This document shows, one piece after another, positions 17,158 to 25,593 of a DNA stretch of 62,264 bases. The first letter of the stretch is position 1, and each line of letters begins with the position of its first letter. The DNA is taken from contig DATJSN010000068.1 in the NCBI GenBank assembly GCA_035504095.1, positions 1-62,264 on the forward strand. Reading direction: 5' to 3'. Origin of the DNA: DATJSN01 sp035504095. GTDB taxonomy: Bacteria; Planctomycetota; Phycisphaerae; WQYP01. Below the pieces are notes generated by a model. The model was given only the letters and a program-made list of their open reading frames with translations. It was not told where the DNA came from and did no database searches. A program made the position numbers and the translations under genes.

Positions 17158-18915
17158 CTAAACCACTTCCGCCATCTCCGGGATGTGAAGCCAGTGGCTC
17201 AACTGCTCGGGCGTGCAGCGGCGGACGAACTGGTTGAAGGTTTCCTCTTCGTCGATCCGGTTGGTTTTATATGCTTCAACAATCTGACCGATGGACTTAT
17301 GCACGTATTCCGCCGGTACTTTTTTCATCGCCAGTTTGGCAAATGCGGCGTGTTCGCCCAAGGCGCCGCCGAGCAGAATCTGGTACGCCTCCGTGCCGCG
17401 CTGGCCGCGGAAATTGCACACCACGCCCATAAGCCCGATGTCGGCGATCTGGTACTGGGCGCAGCTATTCGGGCAGCCGGTGACGCTGATCATGATGGGC
17501 GTATCGATCCGCACGTTCTCTTCCAGGTATTTGAGAATGCGGCTGGCGCGCTGCTTGGTTTCCACAATCGCCAAGTTGCAAAATTGTGTGCCCGTGCAGG
17601 AAATCAAATTGGTCCGCCAGAGCGGTGCATGGGGCGTTAAGTTCGCCGCGTCAAGCTCTTTGGAAAATTCCGCGACCTTTTCGCTGGGGATGTTCACAAA
17701 CAGCAGATTCTGCTTGTTGGAAAGTGAGATGCGGGCCTTGTCTTTGCCGGCAAAACGCTCCGCAAGTTCGGCGGCGGCGGAAAGCTGATCTGCGGTGATG
17801 CGTCCGCGTTCGATTGGCACGCCGACGTAGGAAAGCCCCGGTTGTTTCTGGGGGCCGGAACCCAAATGGTCGGTGTGCGGCGCGTATTCGGGCGCGACGA
17901 TATTATCGTCGTGTTCGAGCTTAAAGCCGATGTCGGCTTCGAGATAGTCACGGAATTTTTCCCAGCCCCAGTCGGCAACGAGGTATTTCATGCGGGCGCG
18001 CGTCCGTTTTTCGCGATAGCCGTGGTCGCGGAAAATATGGGCGATGCCCCGGCAAACCGCAGGGACCTGTTCAGGCTTGATGAAGACACGCAATCCCTGG
18101 CCAATGTAAGGCTGGCTGGAAAGCCCGCCGCCGACGGTTACGCCATAGCCGCGCTCGTCCTGGCCGGTCTGGGGATTGACACGTTTAACGCCAAAGATGC
18201 CGATGTCATTAATCTGCGGCTGATGGCAGTGCAGATGGCAGCCGGAGACGCCGGATTTGAATTTCCGCGGCAGATTGCTGAATTCCTTGTTGCCCTTAAG
18301 AAACATCTGGTTGACATGGTCGAGTACGCCCGAGGCGTCGATGAATTCGGCCTGCAGATAACCGGCGAGCGGGCAGCCGACGACGTTGCGCGGCGTATCG
18401 CCGCAGGCGAATTTACTCACTAAACCCACGCGCTCGAGGCGCGGCAAAATTTCGGCGATCGCTTCAATGGTCAGCCAGTGAAGCTGAAAGCACTGGCGGG
18501 TGGTGATGTCGGCGAAGCCACGGGCATGTTGGCGGCTGATGTTGGCCACTTCGCGCGCTTGCTGCGTGGTCAAAAATCCGTTGGGCACGCGAATGCGAAG
18601 CATGAAATGGCACAGGTTGGGCAATTGCTGGTAGACGCCAAACCAGCGGAAGCGTACGAAATCTTCCTCAGCAATTTTGGCCCGGCGAGCAGCGCTGCGA
18701 ATCACTTCAGGGTTACCGGCGTCGGGAATGCTTTTCTGAAAAGTCTCCAGATCCTTAGGATTCAGAAGCGATTCAAGCGGTTCGGTGACGTCAGCACGGG
18801 CGTATTGGAAAATGTCGTTCCATACGTCTAAGCCGTCTTTGGCGAGTTTGATGGCCTCGACTTTATTGAGTTTTCGGCCATCTTCAGTCGTGATGGTTCC
18901 GGTTTCAGCAGTCAT
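17158..18915 (-). CDS. nirA: Ferredoxin-dependent nitrite/sulfite reductase (siroheme, [4Fe-4S])
   Basis: A 585-residue protein with the duplicated ferrodoxin-like half-domains of the assimilatory nitrite/sulfite reductase family. The [4Fe-4S]-siroheme ligands are CTGTQFC near residue 441 and GCPNSC near 481, in the order expected for NirA. The N-terminal half carries FMLRIRVPNGFLTTQQAREVA and TTRQCFQLHWL. The enzyme makes a six-electron reduction of nitrite to ammonia or of sulfite to sulfide, using ferredoxin. No nitrate reductase, transporter or siroheme synthase gene is adjacent, so the substrate is not settled by context; nirA is a family-level symbol. The N terminus, rich in Lys and Asp, matches other NirA proteins. 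Confidence 0.85.
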   Translation of the reverse strand: MTAETGTITTEDGRKLNKVEAIKLAKDGLDVWNDIFQYARADVTEPLESLLNPKDLETFQKSIPDAGNPEVIRSAARRAKIAEEDFVRFRWFGVYQQLPNLCHFMLRIRVPNGFLTTQQAREVANISRQHARGFADITTRQCFQLHWLTIEAIAEILPRLERVGLVSKFACGDTPRNVVGCPLAGYLQAEFIDASGVLDHVNQMFLKGNKEFSNLPRKFKSGVSGCHLHCHQPQINDIGIFGVKRVNPQTGQDERGYGVTVGGGLSSQPYIGQGLRVFIKPEQVPAVCRGIAHIFRDHGYREKRTRARMKYLVADWGWEKFRDYLEADIGFKLEHDDNIVAPEYAPHTDHLGSGPQKQPGLSYVGVPIERGRITADQLSAAAELAERFAGKDKARISLSNKQNLLFVNIPSEKVAEFSKELDAANLTPHAPLWRTNLISCTGTQFCNLAIVETKQRASRILKYLEENVRIDTPIMISVTGCPNSCAQYQIADIGLMGVVCNFRGQRGTEAYQILLGGALGEHAAFAKLAMKKVPAEYVHKSIGQIVEAYKTNRIDEEETFNQFVRRCTPEQLSHWLHIPEMAEVV

Positions 18916-19029
18916 GAATCATTCCGCCTTGTGCAAAATCCTATTATCTGAATAGGGAATGGGAAAGTCAATAATTTCAGGTTAATTTGATTAAAATAAC
19001 AAAAAATGCCATTCAATTCCTATCAGGTT

Positions 19030-19051
19030 AATAGGTGTTTTTTAACCTATT
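19030..19051. terminator. Hairpin just after the endonuclease III-like stop codon
   Basis: AATAGGT (19030-19036) and ACCTATT (19045-19051) form a perfect 7-bp stem with an 8-base loop, directly after the leftward gene's stop at 19053-19055. On the plus strand it is followed by TTTTATTTAATTTT, and on the minus strand no uninterrupted U-run follows, so terminator function for the leftward gene is only possible. Confidence 0.3.
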
Positions 19052-19052
19052 T

Positions 19053-19760
19053 TTATTTAATTTTAAGCCAATTTTTTCGAATCAGCCGCGGTAAATATCC
19101 CCGAAGTGGGCATTCCTGGCAATGTGGATTGGGTTTGCAGTAGTGTTTGCCGACCATGACGATCTGGGCATGGTATTCATTATAAAGTTTTTCATCCGCT
19201 GGCAGGTGGAACTGCATGAAGTTTTGCAGGTCTTCGTAGCTATTTTTGGGTTTACTGAGTTTATGGCGAATCAGGACGCGGCGCGTATAAGCATCGATGA
19301 CAAATACAGGACGATTCAGGGCATAAAGCAAAATGCTGTCGGCCGTTTCCGGACCGATGCCATTGATATCTAAAAGCTCTGCGCGCAAAGCAGTGGTGGG
19401 GGCTGAATCGAGCTTTTCAAATGAGCCGTCATGCCGGGTGATAAACCAATTCATGAGATTCCAGAGCCGTCGGGCCTTCACGTTAAAGTAACCGGCAGAG
19501 CGAATTAGCGGTGCGATGCGGCTTGCTCCGGCGGCATGAATGCGACGGGCGTCGAGAAGATCGTGTTTTAACAGCGAGACAATCGCTTTTTCGACGTTGC
19601 TCCAGGCCGTGTTTTGAGTGAGTACCGCGCCGACCATGACTTCCAGGCGGCTTTGCGCCGGCCACCAGTTCAAATCGCCAAAGCGATCGTGCAGGGCGGC
19701 GTAATAATTCAGCAGAGTACGGGTGACAGTCGCATCATCGGATTGGTTGCGGCTTGCCAT
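19053..19760 (-). CDS. Endonuclease III-like HhH-GPD DNA glycosylase
   Basis: A 235-residue protein with the helix-hairpin-helix LLDINGIGPETADSILLYAL and the catalytic Asp region FVIDAYTRRVLIRH near residue 155. The C terminus has CKPNPHCQECPLRGYL: three cysteines spaced as in the iron-sulfur loop of endonuclease III, but Leu where the fourth ligand is expected. The Lys of bifunctional EndoIII, in the LPGVGxKTA position, is replaced by the DINGIGPETA sequence, as in the mismatch/thymine glycosylase subgroup of archaea and Thermotoga. A base-excision role is expected. It lies 15 bases downstream of a small membrane protein gene. Confidence 0.8.
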   Translation of the reverse strand: MASRNQSDDATVTRTLLNYYAALHDRFGDLNWWPAQSRLEVMVGAVLTQNTAWSNVEKAIVSLLKHDLLDARRIHAAGASRIAPLIRSAGYFNVKARRLWNLMNWFITRHDGSFEKLDSAPTTALRAELLDINGIGPETADSILLYALNRPVFVIDAYTRRVLIRHKLSKPKNSYEDLQNFMQFHLPADEKLYNEYHAQIVMVGKHYCKPNPHCQECPLRGYLPRLIRKNWLKIK

Positions 19761-19775
19761 GAGAATTAGAAGCTC

Positions 19776-20144
19776 TTAGTGAAACGGCGACTGGATAAAC
19801 AAGCCGGTAAATACCTGGAAGAGGACCACGACAAAGTTGGCCATCAGGATGGCAACGCTGGCATATTGCGCCGATTTGATTTTTGGCGCCAGCGCGATCG
19901 CGCCGCCGGAAAGCAGCAGGCCGAGCAATTGCAGGGTAAATTCCGCAATGGCTTTACGGTCAAAGTCGGCGGGTAGTGTTGCGGGAAGTTCGATATAGAG
20001 AATCTTCAGGGCAATGATCAGGCACAGCGCGCCGGCAATCAGAAAGATAAACCAGGCCAGCATCTGGATCGGGTTGGGCCTGGCTGGGGCCAACTCAGGT
20101 GGCATATATCCACTGGGATTAACGGTGACGATTGGATCGCTCAT
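19776..20144 (-). CDS. Small membrane protein of unknown function
   Basis: The likely start is the ATG at 20144 (122 residues, MSDPIVTVNPSGYMPPE); a TTG 36 bases upstream is also in frame. Three hydrophobic helices follow a Pro-rich N-terminal tail: MLAWFIFLIAGALCLIIAL, FTLQLLGLLLSGGAIAL and YASVAILMANFVVVLFQVF. No family was recognised. It is divergent from the MATE gene and directly upstream of the endonuclease III-like gene on the minus strand. Confidence 0.6.
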   Translation of the reverse strand: MSDPIVTVNPSGYMPPELAPARPNPIQMLAWFIFLIAGALCLIIALKILYIELPATLPADFDRKAIAEFTLQLLGLLLSGGAIALAPKIKSAQYASVAILMANFVVVLFQVFTGLFIQSPFH

Positions 20145-20198
20145 GGCGTGTATAGTAATGTTGTCAGAGAAAACGGGCAAGGTTTTCCGGTGGAGAAA

Positions 20199-21671
20199 AT
20201 GCAGGAAGAAACGTCATTAAACGATTCCAACGCCGATGCTCAGACGCCCGCAACAGAGGTCACGGAAACGGCTGAAAAGCCCGAGAGCAGTTTCGATATG
20301 CTCCGGCGGTTATTGCATTTGGCATTGCCGAGTATGGCGGGAACTATCAGCCTGGCGCTGATGCAGTTTGTGGACGGTTGGATGGTCTCCATGCTGGACC
20401 GGCAAATGCCGCATGATGCCGCCGTAAATTTGGCAGCCACATTCAACGGAGGCATAGCGGCGGCGGTGCCCATGATGTTTTTTGTGGGACTCGGCGGCGC
20501 GGTCAGTACATTGGTTTCACAGTCCGCGGGACGCAAACTCGATGATGAGCCGGCGCGGTTCGCCTGGCAGGGGTTATGGCTGGCGATTTTATCCTGCGCG
20601 GTACTCTGGCCGGCAATACTGCTTGTCAGGCCAGGGTTTATTCTCGCGGGGCACAGCGAGCCGCTGCTGGGTGCGGAGACGCTTTTCATGTCGTTCATGC
20701 TTTTTAGCGTACCCATTAGCGCCGCGGGGAACATGCTTAATAATTTTTTCCTGGGTTTGCATCATCCGGTTCATCAGTTCACTGCGGGTGCGGCGGGCAA
20801 TGTCGTCAACCTGGTCCTAGACTGGTTGCTGATTTTTGGCCATTACGGTTTTCCACGCCTGGGACTGATGGGCGCGGCGCTGGCGACGGTGATCGGTTCG
20901 GTGGTTTCTCTGCTGGTTTTGGTTGCGGTGTTTGTTTCACCGCATTATCGCGGTCAAACTCTGCGGCTTTCCGCAATGCTGCCGGACCGGGGGCGCTTGT
21001 GGAAGCTTTTACGTATCGGCGCGCCGTCGGGAATGCAGGCGGCGTCGGACATTTTGTGCTGGACAGTTTTTACCCTGCTGTGGGTGGATAGTTTCGGACG
21101 CGATGCGGCCGAAGCACAAAGCGCTGCCATGCGCTACGTGACGCTTTCATTTATGCCGGCGGTGGGTATGGGAATGGCGGTAAGCGCCATGGTGGGCAAA
21201 CGCATTGGAGCGGGCGATTTGGTCGGCGCACGCCGGGCGGCGGGCTGGGGTTTTTGCCTAAGCATGCTGTACATGGGACTCTGCGGGCTGGCATTCTGGC
21301 TTTTACGCAGGCCGTTATCAGAATTTTTGCTCGGCGATCCGCGGCAAGTGGCAATCGCCTGCGACATACTGATTTTCGCGGCGCTATTCCAGCTTTTTGA
21401 CGCCATGACCGTGATATTCATTAGCGCGTTACGGGGCGCGGGGGATACATTTATTCCTACACTGGTGACGACGCTGCTGGCCTGGGGCGTGTGCGTGGCA
21501 GGGGGCGGGTTGACGGTATGGTTTGCGCCTCAGTGGGGTGTTTCAGGTCCCTGGACGATGGCCACGGCTTATTTGTGCCTTTCGGGCTTGTGGACTTTCT
21601 GGCGCTGGAAGCAGGGAAAATGGCGGCATCTGGATGTATTAGGAGCACGGCTGAGTAAAGCTTCAATTTAA
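20199..21671 (+). CDS. MATE-family multidrug/Na+ efflux protein
   Basis: A 490-residue protein starting at ATG 20199, preceded by GGTGGAG; a GTG at 20148 would lengthen it by 17 residues but would overlap the divergent gene. After an acidic N-terminal tail of about 45 residues it has twelve hydrophobic helices in two related halves typical of MATE pumps: ALPSMAGTISLALMQFVDGW opens the first half and RIGAPSGMQAASDILCWTVF the second, with ISALRGAGDTFIPTLV near the end. MATE proteins extrude cationic compounds in exchange for H+ or Na+ across the inner membrane. The substrate cannot be read from the sequence. Confidence 0.85.
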   Translation: MQEETSLNDSNADAQTPATEVTETAEKPESSFDMLRRLLHLALPSMAGTISLALMQFVDGWMVSMLDRQMPHDAAVNLAATFNGGIAAAVPMMFFVGLGGAVSTLVSQSAGRKLDDEPARFAWQGLWLAILSCAVLWPAILLVRPGFILAGHSEPLLGAETLFMSFMLFSVPISAAGNMLNNFFLGLHHPVHQFTAGAAGNVVNLVLDWLLIFGHYGFPRLGLMGAALATVIGSVVSLLVLVAVFVSPHYRGQTLRLSAMLPDRGRLWKLLRIGAPSGMQAASDILCWTVFTLLWVDSFGRDAAEAQSAAMRYVTLSFMPAVGMGMAVSAMVGKRIGAGDLVGARRAAGWGFCLSMLYMGLCGLAFWLLRRPLSEFLLGDPRQVAIACDILIFAALFQLFDAMTVIFISALRGAGDTFIPTLVTTLLAWGVCVAGGGLTVWFAPQWGVSGPWTMATAYLCLSGLWTFWRWKQGKWRHLDVLGARLSKASI

Positions 21672-21678
21672 TCACGTA

Positions 21679-21711
21679 TTGACTATTCACCAGAATATCA
21701 GATAATCTGAT
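21679..21711 (+). promoter_or_regulatory. Promoter with overlapping palindromic operator of the Phd/VapC-like operon
   Basis: TTGACT (21679-21684) and GATAAT (21701-21706) are 16 bases apart. A perfect palindrome, ATCAGAT-A-ATCTGAT at 21697-21711, covers the -10 box and ends three bases before the antitoxin ATG. The transcript would start close to that ATG, and no ribosome site is present. The palindrome is the likely autorepression site for the antitoxin. Confidence 0.55.
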
Positions 21712-21714
21712 TAT

Positions 21715-21987
21715 ATGAAAACAACATCCATTAGCGTTACACAAGCTGCTCGAAATTTTGCTGATTGCATCAACCGCGTGCATTATCAAAATGCCACCTT
21801 TGTTCTGCTTAAGAATGGCGCGCCCTTCGCCAGACTTTCACCAAGTCATCAGAAAAAGTGCAGAGGTCGAGACCTGGCTGCGATTCTTTTGGGGACGCAT
21901 TTATCAAGTGCGGAGGCGACAGCTTGGAGACATGATCTGAAAGCGGCTCGCAAGAAACTTAAGCGGCAGGCGGACAAATGGCGATAA
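21715..21987 (+). CDS. Antitoxin, Phd/YefM-like
   Basis: A 90-residue protein whose start MKTTSISVTQAARNFADCI and following VHYQNATFVLLKNGAPFARL match the Phd/prevent-host-death fold (DNA-binding N terminus, then a strand pair ending in GxPxAxL). The C-terminal half is basic and helical (DLKAARKKLKRQADKWR) and should bind the PIN toxin. The gene overlaps the toxin start by ten bases, so the pair is translationally coupled. A palindrome sits on its -10 element. Confidence 0.8.
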   Translation: MKTTSISVTQAARNFADCINRVHYQNATFVLLKNGAPFARLSPSHQKKCRGRDLAAILLGTHLSSAEATAWRHDLKAARKKLKRQADKWR

Positions 21988-22379
21988 TGCTGGATGCAGA
22001 TGTCATTATTCGCGGGGAAAAGGATCATTTTGATCTGGCACGCTGGTTGGTCTCCCGGGCAAATGACCAATTTGAAATAGCAGCCATTACGGTTGCCGAA
22101 TTGTGGCACGGCGTCGAGCGTGCAACCGGCCTGAACAGAATCAGACGCCGACGTTATATTCAAAGTATCGTGCAGGCGCTTCCCGTTATCGCATATACCG
22201 AGCAAACAGCCTACCACCATGCCAAGATATGGGCTGGTCTTCAAAGTGAAGGCAAAATGATCGGTTTTTACGACATTATCGTTGCCGCCACGGCAATCGA
22301 ACGCGGCAGTACTTTGGCCACATTCAACAAACGTCACTTCGGACAAATTACCGGGTTGAAAATTGTCGAACTGGTGTAG
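21978..22379 (+). CDS. PIN-domain ribonuclease toxin, VapC-like
   Basis: A 133-residue PIN domain. The acidic catalytic residues expected for VapC are visible: MLDADVIIRG at the N terminus, TVAELWHGVE in the middle, and FYDIIVAATAIERG with its final Asp, followed by LATFNKRHFGQI. VapC toxins cleave tRNA or rRNA and are neutralised by the upstream antitoxin, here of Phd type. The gene converges on tyrS, with 24 bases between the stops. Confidence 0.9.
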   Translation: MAIMLDADVIIRGEKDHFDLARWLVSRANDQFEIAAITVAELWHGVERATGLNRIRRRRYIQSIVQALPVIAYTEQTAYHHAKIWAGLQSEGKMIGFYDIIVAATAIERGSTLATFNKRHFGQITGLKIVELV

Positions 22380-22403
22380 ATTTCATTTAACGGCGTCGAA
22401 ATT

Positions 22404-23630
22404 TCAAGATTTCTGAACGGCCAGACGGCATATCCGGCGTTTGCCTACCTGAAGCACCGGCTGATCGTCAAGCGACACGAACGCCTTTGGATCATTGATT
22501 TTGTTTCCGGCCAGAGTGACCGCGCTGCTTTCCACCAAACGCCGTGCTTCACTGGTGGACGGAGCGAAGCCCGCGAGTTTGATCAAGTTCAAGACGCCGA
22601 TGCGGCCATCCTGCAGGTTTGATTCGGGAATTAAATGTGTCTTAAGGTCCTGCGGCAATTGACCTTCGGAAAACCGACGGCGGAAGTCGACGGCTGCTTC
22701 TTGGGCAGCCTGAGGACTATGAAATTGTTCAACAATCAGACGGCCGAGCCGTTCCTTGGCGTCGCGCGGATTGGTTTGCTTAGGATCGAGAAGAATTTTA
22801 AGTTCCGCGTCGTGAACAGTGGTACACAGGCGGAACCATTGCTGCATAAGCGAATCGGGAATGCTCATGGTTTTTCCGAATTGCTCGGCAGGTTCTTCGG
22901 CAACGCCGATGTAATTATTCAGGGATTTACTCATTTTCTGCGTGCCATCCAGGCCGGTGAGAATGGGCATAACCATGACGATCTGCGGCGGTTGATTTTG
23001 CGATTCCTGAAGATCGCGCCCTACGAGATTGTTGAACGTTTGATCGGTGCCGCCGAGTTCGATGTCGGAGCGGATCATCACTGAATCCCAGCCTTGCATG
23101 AGCGGGTACATGAATTCGTGGATAAAAATGGCCTCGCCGGACTTATAACGCTCGCTGAACGTGTCGCGTTCGAGCATACGGGCCACGGTCATTTTTTGAG
23201 CGAGGCGCAGGGCATCGGCAAAGTTCATTTTGGAAAGCCACTCGCTGTTCCGGCGGATTTCCAGCTTGTCGGAACGAGTGTCGAGAATTTTTCCGGCCTG
23301 GGCGAGATAGGTTTTTGCGTTGGTTTCGACCTCCTCGGCGGAAAGCACGGGACGGGTCTTTTTTTTGCCCGTGGGGTCGCCGATCATGGCGGTGAAATCG
23401 CCGATGATCAAAACGGCCTGGTGGCCGAAATCTTGAAACTGCCGGAGTTTCCGCAAAACCACGGCGTGGCCCAAGTGCAGGTCCGGAGCGGTGGGGTCCA
23501 TGCCGAGTTTGACACGCAGGGGGCGTTTTTCAGCGGCGGCTTTTTTTAAGCGTTCGGTGAGTTCGGCGGATGTGTAGGTTTTCTCCACGCCATGGAGGAG
23601 TTCGTGGGTTTGTTTATCCGGAGAAGTCAT
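22404..23630 (-). CDS. tyrS: Tyrosyl-tRNA synthetase
   Basis: A 408-residue class I aminoacyl-tRNA synthetase. The HIGH-type motif is HLGHAVV near residue 52, and KMSKSLNNY is near 233. The catalytic core has GMDPTAPDLHLG, MIGDPTGKKK and GGTDQTFN. The C terminus is an S4-like RNA-binding domain (RRLVESSAVTLAGNKI, VLQVGKRRICRLAV). It attaches tyrosine to tRNA-Tyr in the cytosol. Length and motif spacing match the TyrZ-like group rather than E. coli TyrS. The gene is monocistronic, followed by the CPBP protease on the same strand after about 60 bases. Confidence 0.95.
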   Translation of the reverse strand: MTSPDKQTHELLHGVEKTYTSAELTERLKKAAAEKRPLRVKLGMDPTAPDLHLGHAVVLRKLRQFQDFGHQAVLIIGDFTAMIGDPTGKKKTRPVLSAEEVETNAKTYLAQAGKILDTRSDKLEIRRNSEWLSKMNFADALRLAQKMTVARMLERDTFSERYKSGEAIFIHEFMYPLMQGWDSVMIRSDIELGGTDQTFNNLVGRDLQESQNQPPQIVMVMPILTGLDGTQKMSKSLNNYIGVAEEPAEQFGKTMSIPDSLMQQWFRLCTTVHDAELKILLDPKQTNPRDAKERLGRLIVEQFHSPQAAQEAAVDFRRRFSEGQLPQDLKTHLIPESNLQDGRIGVLNLIKLAGFAPSTSEARRLVESSAVTLAGNKINDPKAFVSLDDQPVLQVGKRRICRLAVQKS

Positions 23631-23694
23631 TCATTTCCTCTTCAATCTTCAATGGCCCCATTTTACAGATTGCGAAGATTTTGTCCCGCAACGG

Positions 23695-24669
23695 CTAATT
23701 TCCTGACGATGTCATTGCCATAAGAATTCCAAACATATTGAAGCAGGCGTGAAGGGTGATGTCCGTGAATATATTTCCGGTGCGTTCATAGACATAGCCG
23801 AGACCAACGCCCAATAGGAACAGCGGCGCCATCCATGCTATGGCTCCGCCGGCAATGGTAAGGTGAACCGCCGCAAAAAGTGTCGCGGTAACAAGAATGG
23901 CCGACCAACGATCCACAGGGTGGGGAGCTTCGGGATCCGCTGGCACAACAGGAGAAAGGGTAATGTGGACACCCGGCCAGTTAATGGCGGAAACAGGCTG
24001 TGCAGCGCGTTTTTTGCGTGCATTGGAGAAAACGCGGCAAAGCCAGGATTGGATCAGGCCGCGAAAAAAAAGTTCTTCCGTCACAGGCGCCATAACGCAG
24101 GCGGAGAAGACCAGGAGCGCCGTTTCGGAACTGGAAGGCTGTTGTTGCAGCACTTGCAGGATAGGGTGTTCCGGAGGGTTGGAGTTGGTCAGGACCGAAA
24201 AGAGGCTTGAAGAAGCTACTTCTGTAAAAAATAAAAGGGGCATAAAAAGTACGAAGGCCAGAATGCCGATGCCCAGGCCGCGCGGCAGTTTACGCCAGGA
24301 AATGCCGATTCCATCAAGGCCGTTCGTGAAGCTGATGATGGCGATATAAACAATGAGTGCCAGGCCTATGAAGTGTCCGGCTGCGTCCGCAATCAGTTCA
24401 TTCATGTCGGGCAGATCAGACGCAGGCTGAGTTGTTGCCGCGTGAGCAGGATGACCGACTGACTGCAGGATCAGCATGAAAATAATTGCGGAAAAAAAAT
24501 AAACCAGAAGCACTACGATCGGCTGGATAAAAGTCAGGGTGTTGTATCTTGCCGGAGCACGAAGAAGCGGGATGGAAGAAAAGACGCCCAGCTTCCACAT
24601 GAACAGAAGGCCCAGGCCCATAAAAAAAACAAGGCCTATAAAGAATCTAAAAAGCTCGCTAAAATCCAT
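23695..24669 (-). CDS. CPBP-family intramembrane metalloprotease (Abi/CAAX-like)
   Basis: A 324-residue protein with about eight hydrophobic helices. The ABI/CPBP motifs are present: VTEELFFRGLIQSWL (EExxxR), TLFAAVHLTIAG (FxxxH) and TDITLHACFNMFG near the C terminus (HxxxN/D). These enzymes are glutamic intramembrane proteases related to Rce1. Bacterial members act in peptide processing or self-immunity, but the substrate is unknown. The N terminus is a signal-anchor-like helix. Its 5' end is within 40 bases of the divergent trpC, so the two promoters must overlap or lie in each other's coding region. Confidence 0.8.
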   Translation of the reverse strand: MDFSELFRFFIGLVFFMGLGLLFMWKLGVFSSIPLLRAPARYNTLTFIQPIVVLLVYFFSAIIFMLILQSVGHPAHAATTQPASDLPDMNELIADAAGHFIGLALIVYIAIISFTNGLDGIGISWRKLPRGLGIGILAFVLFMPLLFFTEVASSSLFSVLTNSNPPEHPILQVLQQQPSSSETALLVFSACVMAPVTEELFFRGLIQSWLCRVFSNARKKRAAQPVSAINWPGVHITLSPVVPADPEAPHPVDRWSAILVTATLFAAVHLTIAGGAIAWMAPLFLLGVGLGYVYERTGNIFTDITLHACFNMFGILMAMTSSGN

Positions 24670-24707
24670 GGACGCAATATAACCTCGTAAACATAAGGAT
24701 TACGAAC

Positions 24708-25523
24708 CTGAGTATTCTGCAACAGATTGTCGAAACAAAAAAGCTTGAACTTACCGCAGCCAAAGAAACGCGCACATTGGAAGAGCTTAAAAGCCGTTGC
24801 CGTGACGCGGAACCGGCGCGGAATTTTTTTGCCGCCGTTACCCGTGAACCGGACGGGCTGGTGAACGTCATCGCCGAAATAAAGAAGGCTTCGCCATCGG
24901 CGGGGGTTATTCGCGAGGAATTTGATCCAGCGGCGGTGGCCCATATCTACGAGGCCGCCGGGGCCGACGCGCTTTCCGTTTTGACCGATGAAAAATATTT
25001 CCAGGGAAAGCTGGAATATCTGCAACTGGTGCGCAGCGCGGTAGCTCTGCCTATTCTGCGCAAAGATTTTATCATCGATCCTTACCAGGTTTATGAATCG
25101 CGCGCCGCCGGCGCCGACGCGGTTTTGCTTATCGCCGAAATTCTGGGCGATTCACAGCTCATCGATTTATTGATCCTTTCGGCGGAATTGCGCCTGACGG
25201 CGCTGATTGAAGTGCATGAAATGGACAATCTTCTGCGTGTGATCAATCTGGTGGGTTTTCCAATGCGCAGCTACAGCCTGCTGGGAATTAATAACCGCGA
25301 TCTGACGAACTTTAACGTCGATATCGGCGTGAGTCTGCGGTTGGCGGAATTCGTGGAAGATAAAGCTGTTCTGGTGGCGGAAAGCGGCGTCAAGGACCGT
25401 TCCGATGTGCAGCGGCTGGCGGCGGCGGGCATACGGACAGTGCTGGTGGGTGAAACGCTGATGCGCAGCGGCGACGTTGGCGGTACGCTGGCGAATCTGA
25501 AAGGTATTTTCCGACAGGCATAG
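24708..25523 (+). CDS. trpC: Indole-3-glycerol phosphate synthase (probable CTG start)
   Basis: The TIM-barrel enzyme of tryptophan synthesis converts carboxyphenylamino-deoxyribulose phosphate to indole-3-glycerol phosphate. Motifs are VIAEIKKASPSAGVI, LSVLTDEKYFQG, ILRKDFIIDPYQV, GINNRDLTNF, ESGVKDRSDV and VLVGETLMRSGD. The first ATG or TTG in frame (TTG 24777) would cut off the N-terminal helix. The frame is open back to 24663, and from CTG 24708 it reads SILQQIVETKKLEL, the usual TrpC opening. AAGGAT at 24696-24700 is spaced correctly for that CTG, and no ATG, GTG or TTG lies in that upstream part. Other trp genes are not in the window. Confidence 0.85.
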   Translation: MSILQQIVETKKLELTAAKETRTLEELKSRCRDAEPARNFFAAVTREPDGLVNVIAEIKKASPSAGVIREEFDPAAVAHIYEAAGADALSVLTDEKYFQGKLEYLQLVRSAVALPILRKDFIIDPYQVYESRAAGADAVLLIAEILGDSQLIDLLILSAELRLTALIEVHEMDNLLRVINLVGFPMRSYSLLGINNRDLTNFNVDIGVSLRLAEFVEDKAVLVAESGVKDRSDVQRLAAAGIRTVLVGETLMRSGDVGGTLANLKGIFRQA

Positions 25524-25533
25524 AAACGATATT

Positions 25534-25590
25534 TAGCCACAGAGATCATAGAGAGGTTTAATTTTTTCACCGCAAAGACGCGAAGGATGC
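25534..25590. repeat. Second copy of the 'accgcaaagacgcgaagg' intergenic repeat
   Basis: The tract TAGCCACAGAGATCATAGAG followed by TTCACCGCAAAGACGCGAAGG matches the end of the repeat at 3655-3752. Its last bases, GCGAAGGA, lie 9-10 bases before the VapB-like ATG and serve as that gene's Shine-Dalgarno site. Confidence 0.55.
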
Positions 25591-25593
25591 AAT

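Noticed and set aside
17842..18423. Plus-strand frame of 193 residues inside nirA
   Set aside because: A shadow frame of the G/C-rich nirA gene; no family signature.
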